The notes under the pieces: model-generated | What the model saw: only the letters and a program-made list of their open reading frames with translations | Told to the model about the DNA's origin: nothing | The model's database searches: none | Source of the DNA: JAFGIN01 sp050301235 | Lineage (GTDB): Bacteria > Fibrobacterota > Chitinivibrionia > Chitinivibrionales > Chitinispirillaceae | Direction: 5' to 3' | Assembly (NCBI GenBank): GCA_050301235.1 | Contig: JBNKZD010000023.1 | Span: 1 to 25,504, forward strand | DNA: 25,504 bases | In this document: one piece after another, positions 1-6,847 of the stretch | Layout: each line of letters begins with the position of its first letter | Position numbering within the stretch: the first letter of the stretch is position 1 | Program-made: the position numbers and the translations under genes

Positions 1-1617
1 CAAATAAATGGTCTGAGAGCAAGAATAAATACTTTTTCTGCTGGTCCTAGCTATGATTTGGCAGTTACAATAATTAATGATTATGATGCTTTAATACTTA
101 ACTTTATCCAATATGGCATTGATAATTTTCTTGCTGCTAAAAGCATGGGAGTCATAGATTCGAAAAATGTAGTAAAAGGCATTTTCCCATTCCATATTAA
201 TACAGGTATACCTACAGATAGAATTGCTGCTAATATTGAAACGCCGGAATATTCACCTACGTTTACAGATTACTTTTCTGATACCACGGCAGTTTTTGAA
301 GATTCTATCTACAATCCTGATTTAGCTATGCCATTTGCACTTGCCGATATGGAGTTTTTGTATGAAGTAATTACTTTTAGATTTATACTAAATAAATACT
401 ATATGAAAGACGGAGATATAGTACTAGATAATTACAACAGTATTGTTGCTAAAAGCTACTTGAATTATTTAAAACCTTTAAAACAAAAAATATTCGGTGC
501 TATTAAAACTTTAGATTCTTTGACTTCTAACGATTTAATGTTGCCCTCATTAACAAGTTCAAACGACTTCTTTACACAAAAAAGTGTTTTTCATAAAATG
601 AGTTCTCTACTTTTTTCTATTTACTTTGAAAACTTTAAGAAGCTTGATATTATTAACCGGGATTATACAATTCCCTCAGATGGAACGTATCCTACGATGG
701 AACCTTCATTTTTTATAGGGAATATTAAATTACCAACAGCCACAAATGCAAAGAAACTTTGGTTTAATTTACCATGGAAAACAAATTATCCCGGCAGAAA
801 GATAGACTCAACAGATTGTTACATGCGCGCCAGTTGTTATTATTATTATGATTATGATACTCTATATGTTGCAAATGCCAACGCTTGTTATAATTGGGTG
901 TTAGAGGAACCTTGGTATGATTTTGCAGGAAAACTTTTAGGTACTTCTAATCTGGGAGATAGCATCCAGTTCAAAATTTCAGGAAACGATGATACTTTAT
1001 CGACAAATTATTGTATAGTATTATATGGTGACGATACCATTTCCTTTTTTTGTCCTGGACATGTTTCAAACATATGGCATAGTCAGATTTTTAAAGATTA
1101 TGCGTCTCATATTCCTACGGATCCGAATTGGGCCCAACCTTGCATTAATACAGAAGCTATTAATGGGAAATTTGCTATTGATATAACCCACAGTTATAAC
1201 AAACGTATAAGCTGTTTTAGGCCATTCGGTGGACAATTAACTTTTGACGAATATATGAAATATTTCGTATGTTGCACAGATGGAAGTGACTTTACATTTA
1301 AAACATCAGATTCAAAATATAACTCAAACAAAAACTATCTAAACTGGGATTGGTTTCATATAAATAATATTCAAGGCGAATTTTTATGGAATGAGTTTGA
1401 AGTCGAAGATGAAAATTCTCTCTGGTTGCCAATACCATCTGGAACACAACCTGCGCTATTTATAAATGATATAGACCAGGGTGTTGGTGGAATTAATGTT
1501 GCTCTGGGAAAATTTAAAGAAGCATATAAGAAAAAAACTTCACAACTTTTCTCGTTAGCTTCTTTGTATATTTCATTGGAAGTAATGCTACGAGCATACA
1601 TTGATTCAGGTAATTAA
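1..1617 (+). CDS. Hypothetical protein, 5'-truncated by window edge, AT-rich
   Basis: The reading frame is open from the first base, so the true start lies upstream and 538 residues are visible. I do not recognise a family. The protein has no obvious signal peptide or membrane segment in the visible part. It is rich in Tyr, Asn, Asp and Phe, with a YYYYDYD run near the middle, and has more Cys than is usual for a cytoplasmic protein. Codon use is strongly AT-biased (many TTT, AAA, TTA and AAT codons), unlike the Tol-Pal genes that follow on the other strand, which suggests a different origin such as horizontal acquisition or prophage. It converges on cpoB. A phage structural protein or a surface protein are both possible; the sequence does not decide. 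That it is coding is well supported by the long uninterrupted frame in AT-rich DNA. Confidence 0.75.
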   Translation, partial: QINGLRARINTFSAGPSYDLAVTIINDYDALILNFIQYGIDNFLAAKSMGVIDSKNVVKGIFPFHINTGIPTDRIAANIETPEYSPTFTDYFSDTTAVFEDSIYNPDLAMPFALADMEFLYEVITFRFILNKYYMKDGDIVLDNYNSIVAKSYLNYLKPLKQKIFGAIKTLDSLTSNDLMLPSLTSSNDFFTQKSVFHKMSSLLFSIYFENFKKLDIINRDYTIPSDGTYPTMEPSFFIGNIKLPTATNAKKLWFNLPWKTNYPGRKIDSTDCYMRASCYYYYDYDTLYVANANACYNWVLEEPWYDFAGKLLGTSNLGDSIQFKISGNDDTLSTNYCIVLYGDDTISFFCPGHVSNIWHSQIFKDYASHIPTDPNWAQPCINTEAINGKFAIDITHSYNKRISCFRPFGGQLTFDEYMKYFVCCTDGSDFTFKTSDSKYNSNKNYLNWDWFHINNIQGEFLWNEFEVEDENSLWLPIPSGTQPALFINDIDQGVGGINVALGKFKEAYKKKTSQLFSLASLYISLEVMLRAYIDSGN

Positions 1618-1649
1618 AAATTTACTCACGAAATTATAAGGAGGTAGTA

Positions 1650-1715
1650 ATGTTTTGTCCCGTGTACTTGGAAAGGAATGAAAGAACTGAAATGAGGGGG
1701 AGACATCCCCCTTAA
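1650..1715 (+). CDS. Possible 21-aa micro-ORF with strong ribosome binding site
   Basis: An ATG at 1650 sits just after AAGGAGGTAGTA, a near-perfect Shine-Dalgarno at ideal spacing. It opens a 21-codon frame (begins MFCPVYLERNERTEM, ends in RHPP). The frame ends inside the hairpin that separates this side from cpoB. It follows the AT-rich gene by 32 bases and could be its translationally coupled partner, a leader peptide or a gene remnant. The product resembles nothing I know. The ribosome binding site is the only real support. Confidence 0.3.
   Translation: MFCPVYLERNERTEMRGRHPP
1691..1714. terminator. Hairpin between convergent genes, candidate bidirectional terminator
   Basis: GGGGG and CCCCC arms flank a 6-nt loop (AGACAT); the stem extends to about 8 pairs with A-T and one G-T pair. 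It lies in the 118-bp gap between the convergent left-edge gene and cpoB, where a shared terminator is expected. No long T run follows on either strand, so it is a weak intrinsic terminator. Confidence 0.4.
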
Positions 1716-1735
1716 CATTATTAAAACAAATGATC

Positions 1736-2476
1736 CTAATGTTGTGTTCTTGACCTTACTACCTTTGCCTCATCCGAATCCGGACACTGTTCCAGAAGCT
1801 TTTTCCAGACTATTCCCTGTGCTTTTACTTTGTTCTGTTTATCGTAGACAAGACCTAATTTGTATAATGCAACACATACCTTATTTCCCTGGGGGTACTT
1901 TTTAATGTAGTTAATATAGATTGATTCTGCATCCCCGTAAACCTTTTTGGCATAGTTACACTCTGCCATCCAGTACTCGGCATCCTGGGCAATAACAGCA
2001 TCGGGATACTTAGTTGTAAGATCCTGAAATCCGCTTAATGCGATATCATAACGGCCGGCATTGAAATCGGTCATTGATATCTGGAACAGCTTTTCAATTT
2101 CAGCAATTTTTGCACTTCCGGCCAGAGAATCTGATATGAGTTTTGCATCAAACTTCTTTTGAAACTCCGCAGTTTTTTCATCAATTTTTGAAAGCCGGTA
2201 CTGATTTTCAGAGAGATTACCTTCGATAGCTGATACCTTTCTGTCGATTTCATTAAACCGTACCTGTTGGTCAGCTCTTATAAGTCGCAGCATCTCTGCA
2301 TGAGCTTTCTGCTCTTCAAGGATCTTATTCTGTGTAGCTTTAAGCTCATTACTTAATGAATCAACACTCTGCTTCACCAGTTTAAGCTCCTGCGTTCTTA
2401 ACATGGTTACATTACTGCACCCCTGATACAGGCAGGATACAGTAATTACTGCTGCAACGACTGCAATACTCCTCAT
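1736..2476 (-). CDS. cpoB: Tol-Pal system periplasmic protein CpoB/YbgF
   Basis: CpoB links Tol-Pal outer-membrane constriction to peptidoglycan synthesis at division in well-studied proteobacteria. The 246-residue product begins with a signal sequence (hydrophobic stretch about 5-18) followed by a Cys at 20 (LYQGC), which makes it a possible lipoprotein, although this is a poor lipobox. Residues about 28-115 form a long charged coiled coil, matching the trimerising N-terminal domain of the family. Residues about 130-240 hold tetratricopeptide repeats, with NAGRYDIALSGFQDL and the phrases KYPDA and KYPQG typical of the family. It is the last gene of the Tol-Pal operon, 39 bp after pal, the usual position for cpoB. 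The ATG start has a purine-rich GGGGAAAGAAGT upstream. Confidence 0.9.
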   Translation of the reverse strand: MRSIAVVAAVITVSCLYQGCSNVTMLRTQELKLVKQSVDSLSNELKATQNKILEEQKAHAEMLRLIRADQQVRFNEIDRKVSAIEGNLSENQYRLSKIDEKTAEFQKKFDAKLISDSLAGSAKIAEIEKLFQISMTDFNAGRYDIALSGFQDLTTKYPDAVIAQDAEYWMAECNYAKKVYGDAESIYINYIKKYPQGNKVCVALYKLGLVYDKQNKVKAQGIVWKKLLEQCPDSDEAKVVRSRTQH

Positions 2477-2515
2477 ACTTCTTTCCCCGTAATGTGTATT
2501 GACAAAATATTTTGA

Positions 2516-3064
2516 TTACTTTGCTAAAATTTTAAATTCACTTCTTCTGTTAAATGAATGGCAGTTTTCATCATGACATCCCTTCCGGGCAGGCATTTCC
2601 CGACCAAAAGAAACCGTTTCCATTCGGATACTTTTTATCCCATAGGCGGCAAGATACTCTCGAATAACCCGTGCCCGCTGTTCGCCTAATCCGATATTGT
2701 AATCCGATGAACCACGTTCATCACAGTTTCCCTGGATGATAATCCGCAATCCCTTCTCTTCTTTCAGAAACTGGATTACTTTACTGAGTTGTACAATGGC
2801 CTCATCGGTGAGCCTGTAACTGTTATACTCAAAATACACCGGCTTCAGGATTTCGGCAACCTTTTTTTGCAGACTTTCACTTAAAACAGCTTCTCTGAAA
2901 TCTGCATCATCGGAGGTATCTGTATCAGCAAAGGGATTCACTTCCAGAAATGAGGTCCTGGAAAGATCCTTTTTGGAAACAGTTTTTTTACCAGCACACC
3001 CATTCAGTAAAAATGCACAAAAACAAACCAGCACCACAATAGTGGCATTCATCTTGTATCCCAT
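2516..3064 (-). CDS. pal: Peptidoglycan-associated lipoprotein Pal
   Basis: Pal is an outer-membrane lipoprotein that binds the peptidoglycan stem peptide and is recruited by TolB. I place the start at the ATG at 3064 (MGYKMNATIVV), preceded by GAGAGGG; the frame stays open 20 codons further up but without a better start. The protein is 182 residues with a lipoprotein signal ending in LLNGC (Cys23). The C-terminal OmpA-like domain (about 75-182) has the family core: NCDERGSSDYNIGLGEQRA, the helix VIREYLAAYGI, FGREMPA and NRRSEF. The usual GH(T/A)DERG reads GNCDERG here, so His and Thr/Ala are replaced, while the Asp and Arg that contact diaminopimelate are kept. It lies 111 bp after tolB. Confidence 0.95.
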   Translation of the reverse strand: MGYKMNATIVVLVCFCAFLLNGCAGKKTVSKKDLSRTSFLEVNPFADTDTSDDADFREAVLSESLQKKVAEILKPVYFEYNSYRLTDEAIVQLSKVIQFLKEEKGLRIIIQGNCDERGSSDYNIGLGEQRARVIREYLAAYGIKSIRMETVSFGREMPARKGCHDENCHSFNRRSEFKILAK

Positions 3065-3175
3065 ACTACACCCTCTCTCAACCTGAAATTTTGCAATATT
3101 CAGGCGTAACTTGTTTCCGCACACATACGAAACGGTCGAATCTGTAACTATACTAACAGGTAAAGCTCAAGTTAA

Positions 3176-4426
3176 TTAAAAATCAGACCAGTCCGGCATT
3201 TTGACATCACCGGATTTTGTTACTCTCCTCAATCTGCTCCCATTGGGTTTGATGACATAGAGATCGCTCCCTCTGGCGGAAGTATTAACAAACGCAAGCA
3301 GTGCACCATCAGGTGACCATGTAGGATATTCATTGCTGCCACCCAAAGATGTAATTTTTGTGGCATTTTTTCCATCAGGTGCGACTGTCCAGATATCAAA
3401 TTTTCCATTTTCATCCATTGCCATATAAGCAATTTTATCCCCTTTAGGTGACCAGGCGGGAGAATCTGCATACTTTCCTTCAAAGGTGATCCGATTCTGG
3501 TTTCCACCGTCAGCATCCATAACATAAATTTGCGGGTTACCTGACCTGTCTGACGTAAAAGCTATCTGGTAACCGTTTGGCGACCAGCTAGGTGAGGTAT
3601 CGACTCCATAATGTACCGTAAGCTGTTTCACATGTGATGCATCCGGATTACAGGTGTATATATCGAGATTACCCTTTTTTGATGATGCATACGCCACGGT
3701 TCCATCAATGGGTGATACATCCGCCGATGCTTCAGTCCCTTTGCTTGCCATAAAGGAGTTGAAACTTCCATCATAAATAGATCCCCGATACAGGTCCGGC
3801 CGACCTTTAATGTATGAAGTCCAGAGAATATTTCCGGAATCAGCAAACGCCGGAAAAATATTGATTACGTCATTTTTTGTCAGTACCACCGGATTAAATC
3901 CATCAAAATCCATCAGAGCAATCGATTTTTTATTTTTTACAGATTTTACATAAACAATCCGGCTCTCAAAGAATCCTCTGTCTCCAAACAGTATTTCGAC
4001 AATCTCATTGGAATACCGGTGTGCCATTCTACGAACCTGTTTGATATCACCTTTATATTTTTTACCAATAATAAGTTCTTTATTCATCACATCACGGAGA
4101 TAGCACTGAAGAACCACACTGGTTCCTTCAATGGTATAATCCCCATCAATATAGATCCCTGCATTCTGATTTACAAAAGCTGCACTGTCATACGTTTTCT
4201 GTTTTATGACAGTAAATTTTGTACAAAAGTCAAGATCACCTGCGATAACATCCCACGGGGCAACAGGTCCGCTCAGCACTTTGTCGCTGGTCGACACGAA
4301 GTCAACTATACCTATAGGAATGCTGTCAAATTTTCCGGCATACACATCAAGATCGAATTTTTCGGCTGATGCAAAAGACAGCAGACACAGGGAGAGGATA
4401 AGTATATTCAACGACACTCTGTTCAT
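3176..4426 (-). CDS. tolB: Tol-Pal system beta-propeller protein TolB
   Basis: TolB is the periplasmic protein that shuttles between Pal and TolA. Choosing the ATG at 4426 gives 416 residues with a clean signal peptide (MNRVSLNILILSLCLLSFASA, cut before EK) and leaves 4 nt after the tolA stop, with AAGAAAG upstream. A GTG 30 nt earlier would overlap tolA and put charged residues before the signal, so I reject it. The N-terminal domain (about 22-165) is the alpha/beta TolB_N region. From about residue 190 onward there are repeated propeller blades with the signatures PSWSPNG, PAWSPKG and PTWSPDG, each followed by IAF/IAY and IY/IW strands. Length and domain order are normal for TolB. Confidence 0.95.
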   Translation of the reverse strand: MNRVSLNILILSLCLLSFASAEKFDLDVYAGKFDSIPIGIVDFVSTSDKVLSGPVAPWDVIAGDLDFCTKFTVIKQKTYDSAAFVNQNAGIYIDGDYTIEGTSVVLQCYLRDVMNKELIIGKKYKGDIKQVRRMAHRYSNEIVEILFGDRGFFESRIVYVKSVKNKKSIALMDFDGFNPVVLTKNDVINIFPAFADSGNILWTSYIKGRPDLYRGSIYDGSFNSFMASKGTEASADVSPIDGTVAYASSKKGNLDIYTCNPDASHVKQLTVHYGVDTSPSWSPNGYQIAFTSDRSGNPQIYVMDADGGNQNRITFEGKYADSPAWSPKGDKIAYMAMDENGKFDIWTVAPDGKNATKITSLGGSNEYPTWSPDGALLAFVNTSARGSDLYVIKPNGSRLRRVTKSGDVKMPDWSDF

Positions 4427-4430
4427 GATA

Positions 4431-5129
4431 TCACTTTCTTGTTGGGATGAGTGCACAGTTCAGTTCAAGTTTATCTTCAGCAAATCCTGGAGGCAATTTA
4501 GGAAATGGTGCAGAGAGCTTTACGGCACGAAGAGCAAGATTATCGAGAGTACTGTTCCCGGAAGATTTTGCGATTCTGGGTTCAGTGATCATTCCATCCT
4601 TATTAATTGAAAATGAAACCAGCACCTTGAGCTGCCGGTTCTCGGTAGACGGTTTCCAGTTCTTTTCAAGCTTCGACTGCACAACTGCCAGATACCAGTG
4701 GTATTTAAAATCACCAACCGAACTTACCTGTGCCGGAGATGGAATCTCTTCAAGCAGTGAAGTAAGCTCCTCGAGGTTATCTTCTTTGGGGCGTGCAGCT
4801 TCACGCTCTTTCTGAGAATTATTATTTTTTTTCGGTGCATTCTTGTCAGGAATCGGAGCTGCTTTCTCCTTAGTTTCTTTACGGGCAACCCGCTGCTCGA
4901 CTGCATCAGGTGTCTTTACCGTTCTTTTTGGCGCCGGTACAGGGGCCGTAACAAGTTGAAATGTCTTTGGCCGTTCAAACTTTTTTTGTGACCAGGCAAG
5001 CTTTGCCAATAGTGGTATACCTACAAGCAGAAATATATGTACAATAACACTTATGGCAATTGTACTTCCCGGTGGAATACCTCTGCATGTTTGAAAATTC
5101 AGTTCATTTACCGTTGATGATCCGTCCAT
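4431..5129 (-). CDS. tolA: TonB-family energy transducer, TolA-like
   Basis: This is the periplasm-spanning arm that passes proton-motive-force energy from TolQR to TolB-Pal. The 232-residue protein has a cytoplasmic N-terminus, one membrane segment at about 22-44, a charged Pro/Lys/Glu-rich linker (about 50-135), and a C-terminal TonB-type domain (about 150-232) with VSFSINKDGMITEPRI, a short SSGNSTLDNLAL helix and APFPKLPPGF. The C-terminal fold reads as TonB_C rather than classic enterobacterial TolA, as is common outside Proteobacteria. Its place between tolR (3 nt away) and tolB (4 nt away) supports the TolA role. The ribosome binding site GGAAGG lies across the tolR stop, suggesting translational coupling. 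Confidence 0.88.
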   Translation of the reverse strand: MDGSSTVNELNFQTCRGIPPGSTIAISVIVHIFLLVGIPLLAKLAWSQKKFERPKTFQLVTAPVPAPKRTVKTPDAVEQRVARKETKEKAAPIPDKNAPKKNNNSQKEREAARPKEDNLEELTSLLEEIPSPAQVSSVGDFKYHWYLAVVQSKLEKNWKPSTENRQLKVLVSFSINKDGMITEPRIAKSSGNSTLDNLALRAVKLSAPFPKLPPGFAEDKLELNCALIPTRK

Positions 5130-5132
5130 CGA

Positions 5133-5552
5133 TTACCTTCCGGATTTTTCGAAAGGAATTGTTAAAAAACCAAGTTTTTCAACTCCGGCGTTCTGTAATT
5201 CGGAGATAATCCTGATCACCATACCGTAAGGCACTTTTTTATCAGCATTGACAAAAACAGGTACATCCTGACGCTGAGCAAAGATCTCCCTGAACTCTTT
5301 TTTAAAATCAAGCAGTGACACTTTGTACTGATCAATATAGATTTCATTCCGACTGTTAATCGATACCTGAATAGACTCATTGGATTCCACATTCTCCGAT
5401 TCTGTTTCCGGAAGATCGACCTGAACCCCCTGAGTCATCAGTGGTGCAGTGATCATAAAAATGATCAGCAGTGCAAATACCACATCAATCAGATTGGTAA
5501 GATTCATGTCACTTATTATCTGACGATTGCGGCGGGAACGTTTATTTCTCAT
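5133..5552 (-). CDS. tolR: Biopolymer transport protein TolR/ExbD
   Basis: This is a proton-channel subunit of the Tol motor. The 139-residue length is typical. A basic cytoplasmic N-terminus (MRNKRSRRNR) precedes one membrane segment (about 19-39) carrying the conserved channel Asp at residue 23 in NLTNLIDVVFALLIIFM. The periplasmic domain follows, starting VQVDLPE and containing VFVNADKKVPYG, the conserved strand of the ExbD/TolR dimer domain. The gene sits 15 bp after tolQ and 3 bp before tolA. GAGGAATCAG before the ATG gives a good ribosome binding site. Confidence 0.95.
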   Translation of the reverse strand: MRNKRSRRNRQIISDMNLTNLIDVVFALLIIFMITAPLMTQGVQVDLPETESENVESNESIQVSINSRNEIYIDQYKVSLLDFKKEFREIFAQRQDVPVFVNADKKVPYGMVIRIISELQNAGVEKLGFLTIPFEKSGR

Positions 5553-5567
5553 CTGATTCCTCGTGTC

Positions 5568-6308
5568 TTACATGTTCTGATTCTGTACAGCAGTACGTGC
5601 CGATCTGTCAGAATACAGCAGGCTGAAAATTTCCCGTTTTAATCTTCCGATAAGAAGCTCTCTGAATTCATCCATCTCATTATCTAATTTTTCGGCACGA
5701 TGATTCAAATAATTATAAAAGAACAGAGATGGAATTGCAACGATAAGACCAACAATCGTTGTAATAAGCGCCTCAGCAATACCTGGTGCAACGACCGGAA
5801 GACTCGCGGAGCCCTGGTTTCCAATATCAAAAAAGGAGTTCATAATACCCCAGACAGTACCGAGCAACCCCAGAAACGGAGCGATACTGCTCGACATCGC
5901 CAGAAGAAACACACCTTTATCAAATGGTGCAACAAGTGACTGATATGCATTATTTAAAAAATCACCAGCCATGATAAACTGGTTATTGAGAAAAAACGAC
6001 CAGTCTTTAACTCCGGTATGTGACTTCGCATCTTCAAGAATTCGTCTGTATTCCATGGATCCAGCTTTTCCCAGCTGCCCCATTGGTGAATTCAAAGTTT
6101 TTTCATCACAACTTTCAACATCAGAAATTTTATGGAACGATTTGAACAGCTTCCTGAACTTTTTATTCTCGGATGAAATTTTTGAAAGCACAACGATACG
6201 CCCAAAAATGATCGCCCACGTAACAAAAGAAAGCACAACTAACATCAATACAATGAGCCGACCAGCCCATCCGGATCGCATCACCATATCTAAAACCGGA
6301 ATGTTCAT
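5568..6308 (-). CDS. tolQ: MotA/TolQ/ExbB proton channel family protein
   Basis: This is the five-fold stator subunit of the Tol motor, partner of TolR. The 246-residue protein has three membrane segments: about 15-38, about 133-160 (SSSIAPFLGLLGTVWGIMNS, the classic family signature) and about 173-200 (PGIAEALITTIVGLIVAIPS). A cytoplasmic loop separates the first two. It is the first gene of the operon. The ATG is preceded by AAAGGAT. The ybgC thioesterase found upstream in many proteobacteria is absent here. Confidence 0.95.
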   Translation of the reverse strand: MNIPVLDMVMRSGWAGRLIVLMLVVLSFVTWAIIFGRIVVLSKISSENKKFRKLFKSFHKISDVESCDEKTLNSPMGQLGKAGSMEYRRILEDAKSHTGVKDWSFFLNNQFIMAGDFLNNAYQSLVAPFDKGVFLLAMSSSIAPFLGLLGTVWGIMNSFFDIGNQGSASLPVVAPGIAEALITTIVGLIVAIPSLFFYNYLNHRAEKLDNEMDEFRELLIGRLKREIFSLLYSDRSARTAVQNQNM

Positions 6309-6767
6309 TAAACGTATCCTTTCATAAATTTCGTATGATTCTGTTTAATTTTCTGATTTCACACACTCCGGAACACGCCAGCTATAAAGTAACCTCGCAG
6401 GGAATATAACTTGCTAAAAGTACACCCAAGAATATAGATAACAGAAATTCGTGCCGAAACTCTTCAGCGTACAATCTCTATCTATTCCATATATATGCGA
6501 ATCAGGTAAAAATTACTTCCTGAAGCTGAGTTAGCGCAAACTGTTTATAGTATTTATATTTTTGAAGGAAAAGAAATAATTTAGGCGTTCCCCTATTGGG
6601 TCGTTCCTTCCTCCCCGACTTCGTTAAAAATTTGGTCACCCGAGCGAAACTGGAAATTGTTACTATGCACATTGGACAGGAGATAGTAATAGAACATTAT
6701 CATCTTTTTTCTGTAACATTTTAAATAGTTATAAGTTTGAGCAAGATTTCTCTGAAATACGCTATAC

Positions 6768-6799
6768 AAAAAACGCAGAGACTAAAAAACTCTGCGTTT
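6768..6799 (-). terminator. Second intrinsic terminator downstream of ppdK
   Basis: A 10-bp perfect stem (AAACGCAGAG / CTCTGCGTTT) with a 9-nt loop is followed on the minus strand by six T residues (6768-6773 as A on the plus strand). It lies just beyond the first ppdK terminator, so transcripts leaving ppdK meet two in series before reaching the tolQ region. Confidence 0.8.
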
Positions 6800-6825
6800 A
6801 AAAAAGGGCACGCTGCAACGTGCCC
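6800..6825 (-). terminator. First intrinsic terminator downstream of ppdK
   Basis: On the minus strand GGGCACG and CGTGCCC form a 7-bp GC-rich stem around a 6-nt loop, followed by six T residues. It begins about 20 bp after the ppdK stop codon. This is a textbook intrinsic terminator. Confidence 0.85.
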
Positions 6826-6847
6826 CTACAAAAATCAATAATTACTA

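Larger units (their letters stand above)
6309..6847. other. Gene-poor interval upstream of tolQ and downstream of ppdK
   Basis: I see no convincing gene in either strand. The left part should hold the tolQ promoter, but I cannot pick a clear -35/-10 pair. At about 6584-6650 there is a GC-richer patch (GGCGTTCCCCTATTGGGTCG onward) unlike its surroundings, which may be a decayed intergenic repeat. The right end holds two terminators for ppdK, listed separately. Confidence 0.5.

Noticed and set aside
4447..4815. 122-codon open frame on the plus strand, Ser/Leu-rich
   Set aside because: Antisense to the TonB-like C-terminal domain of tolA, which has clear family motifs.
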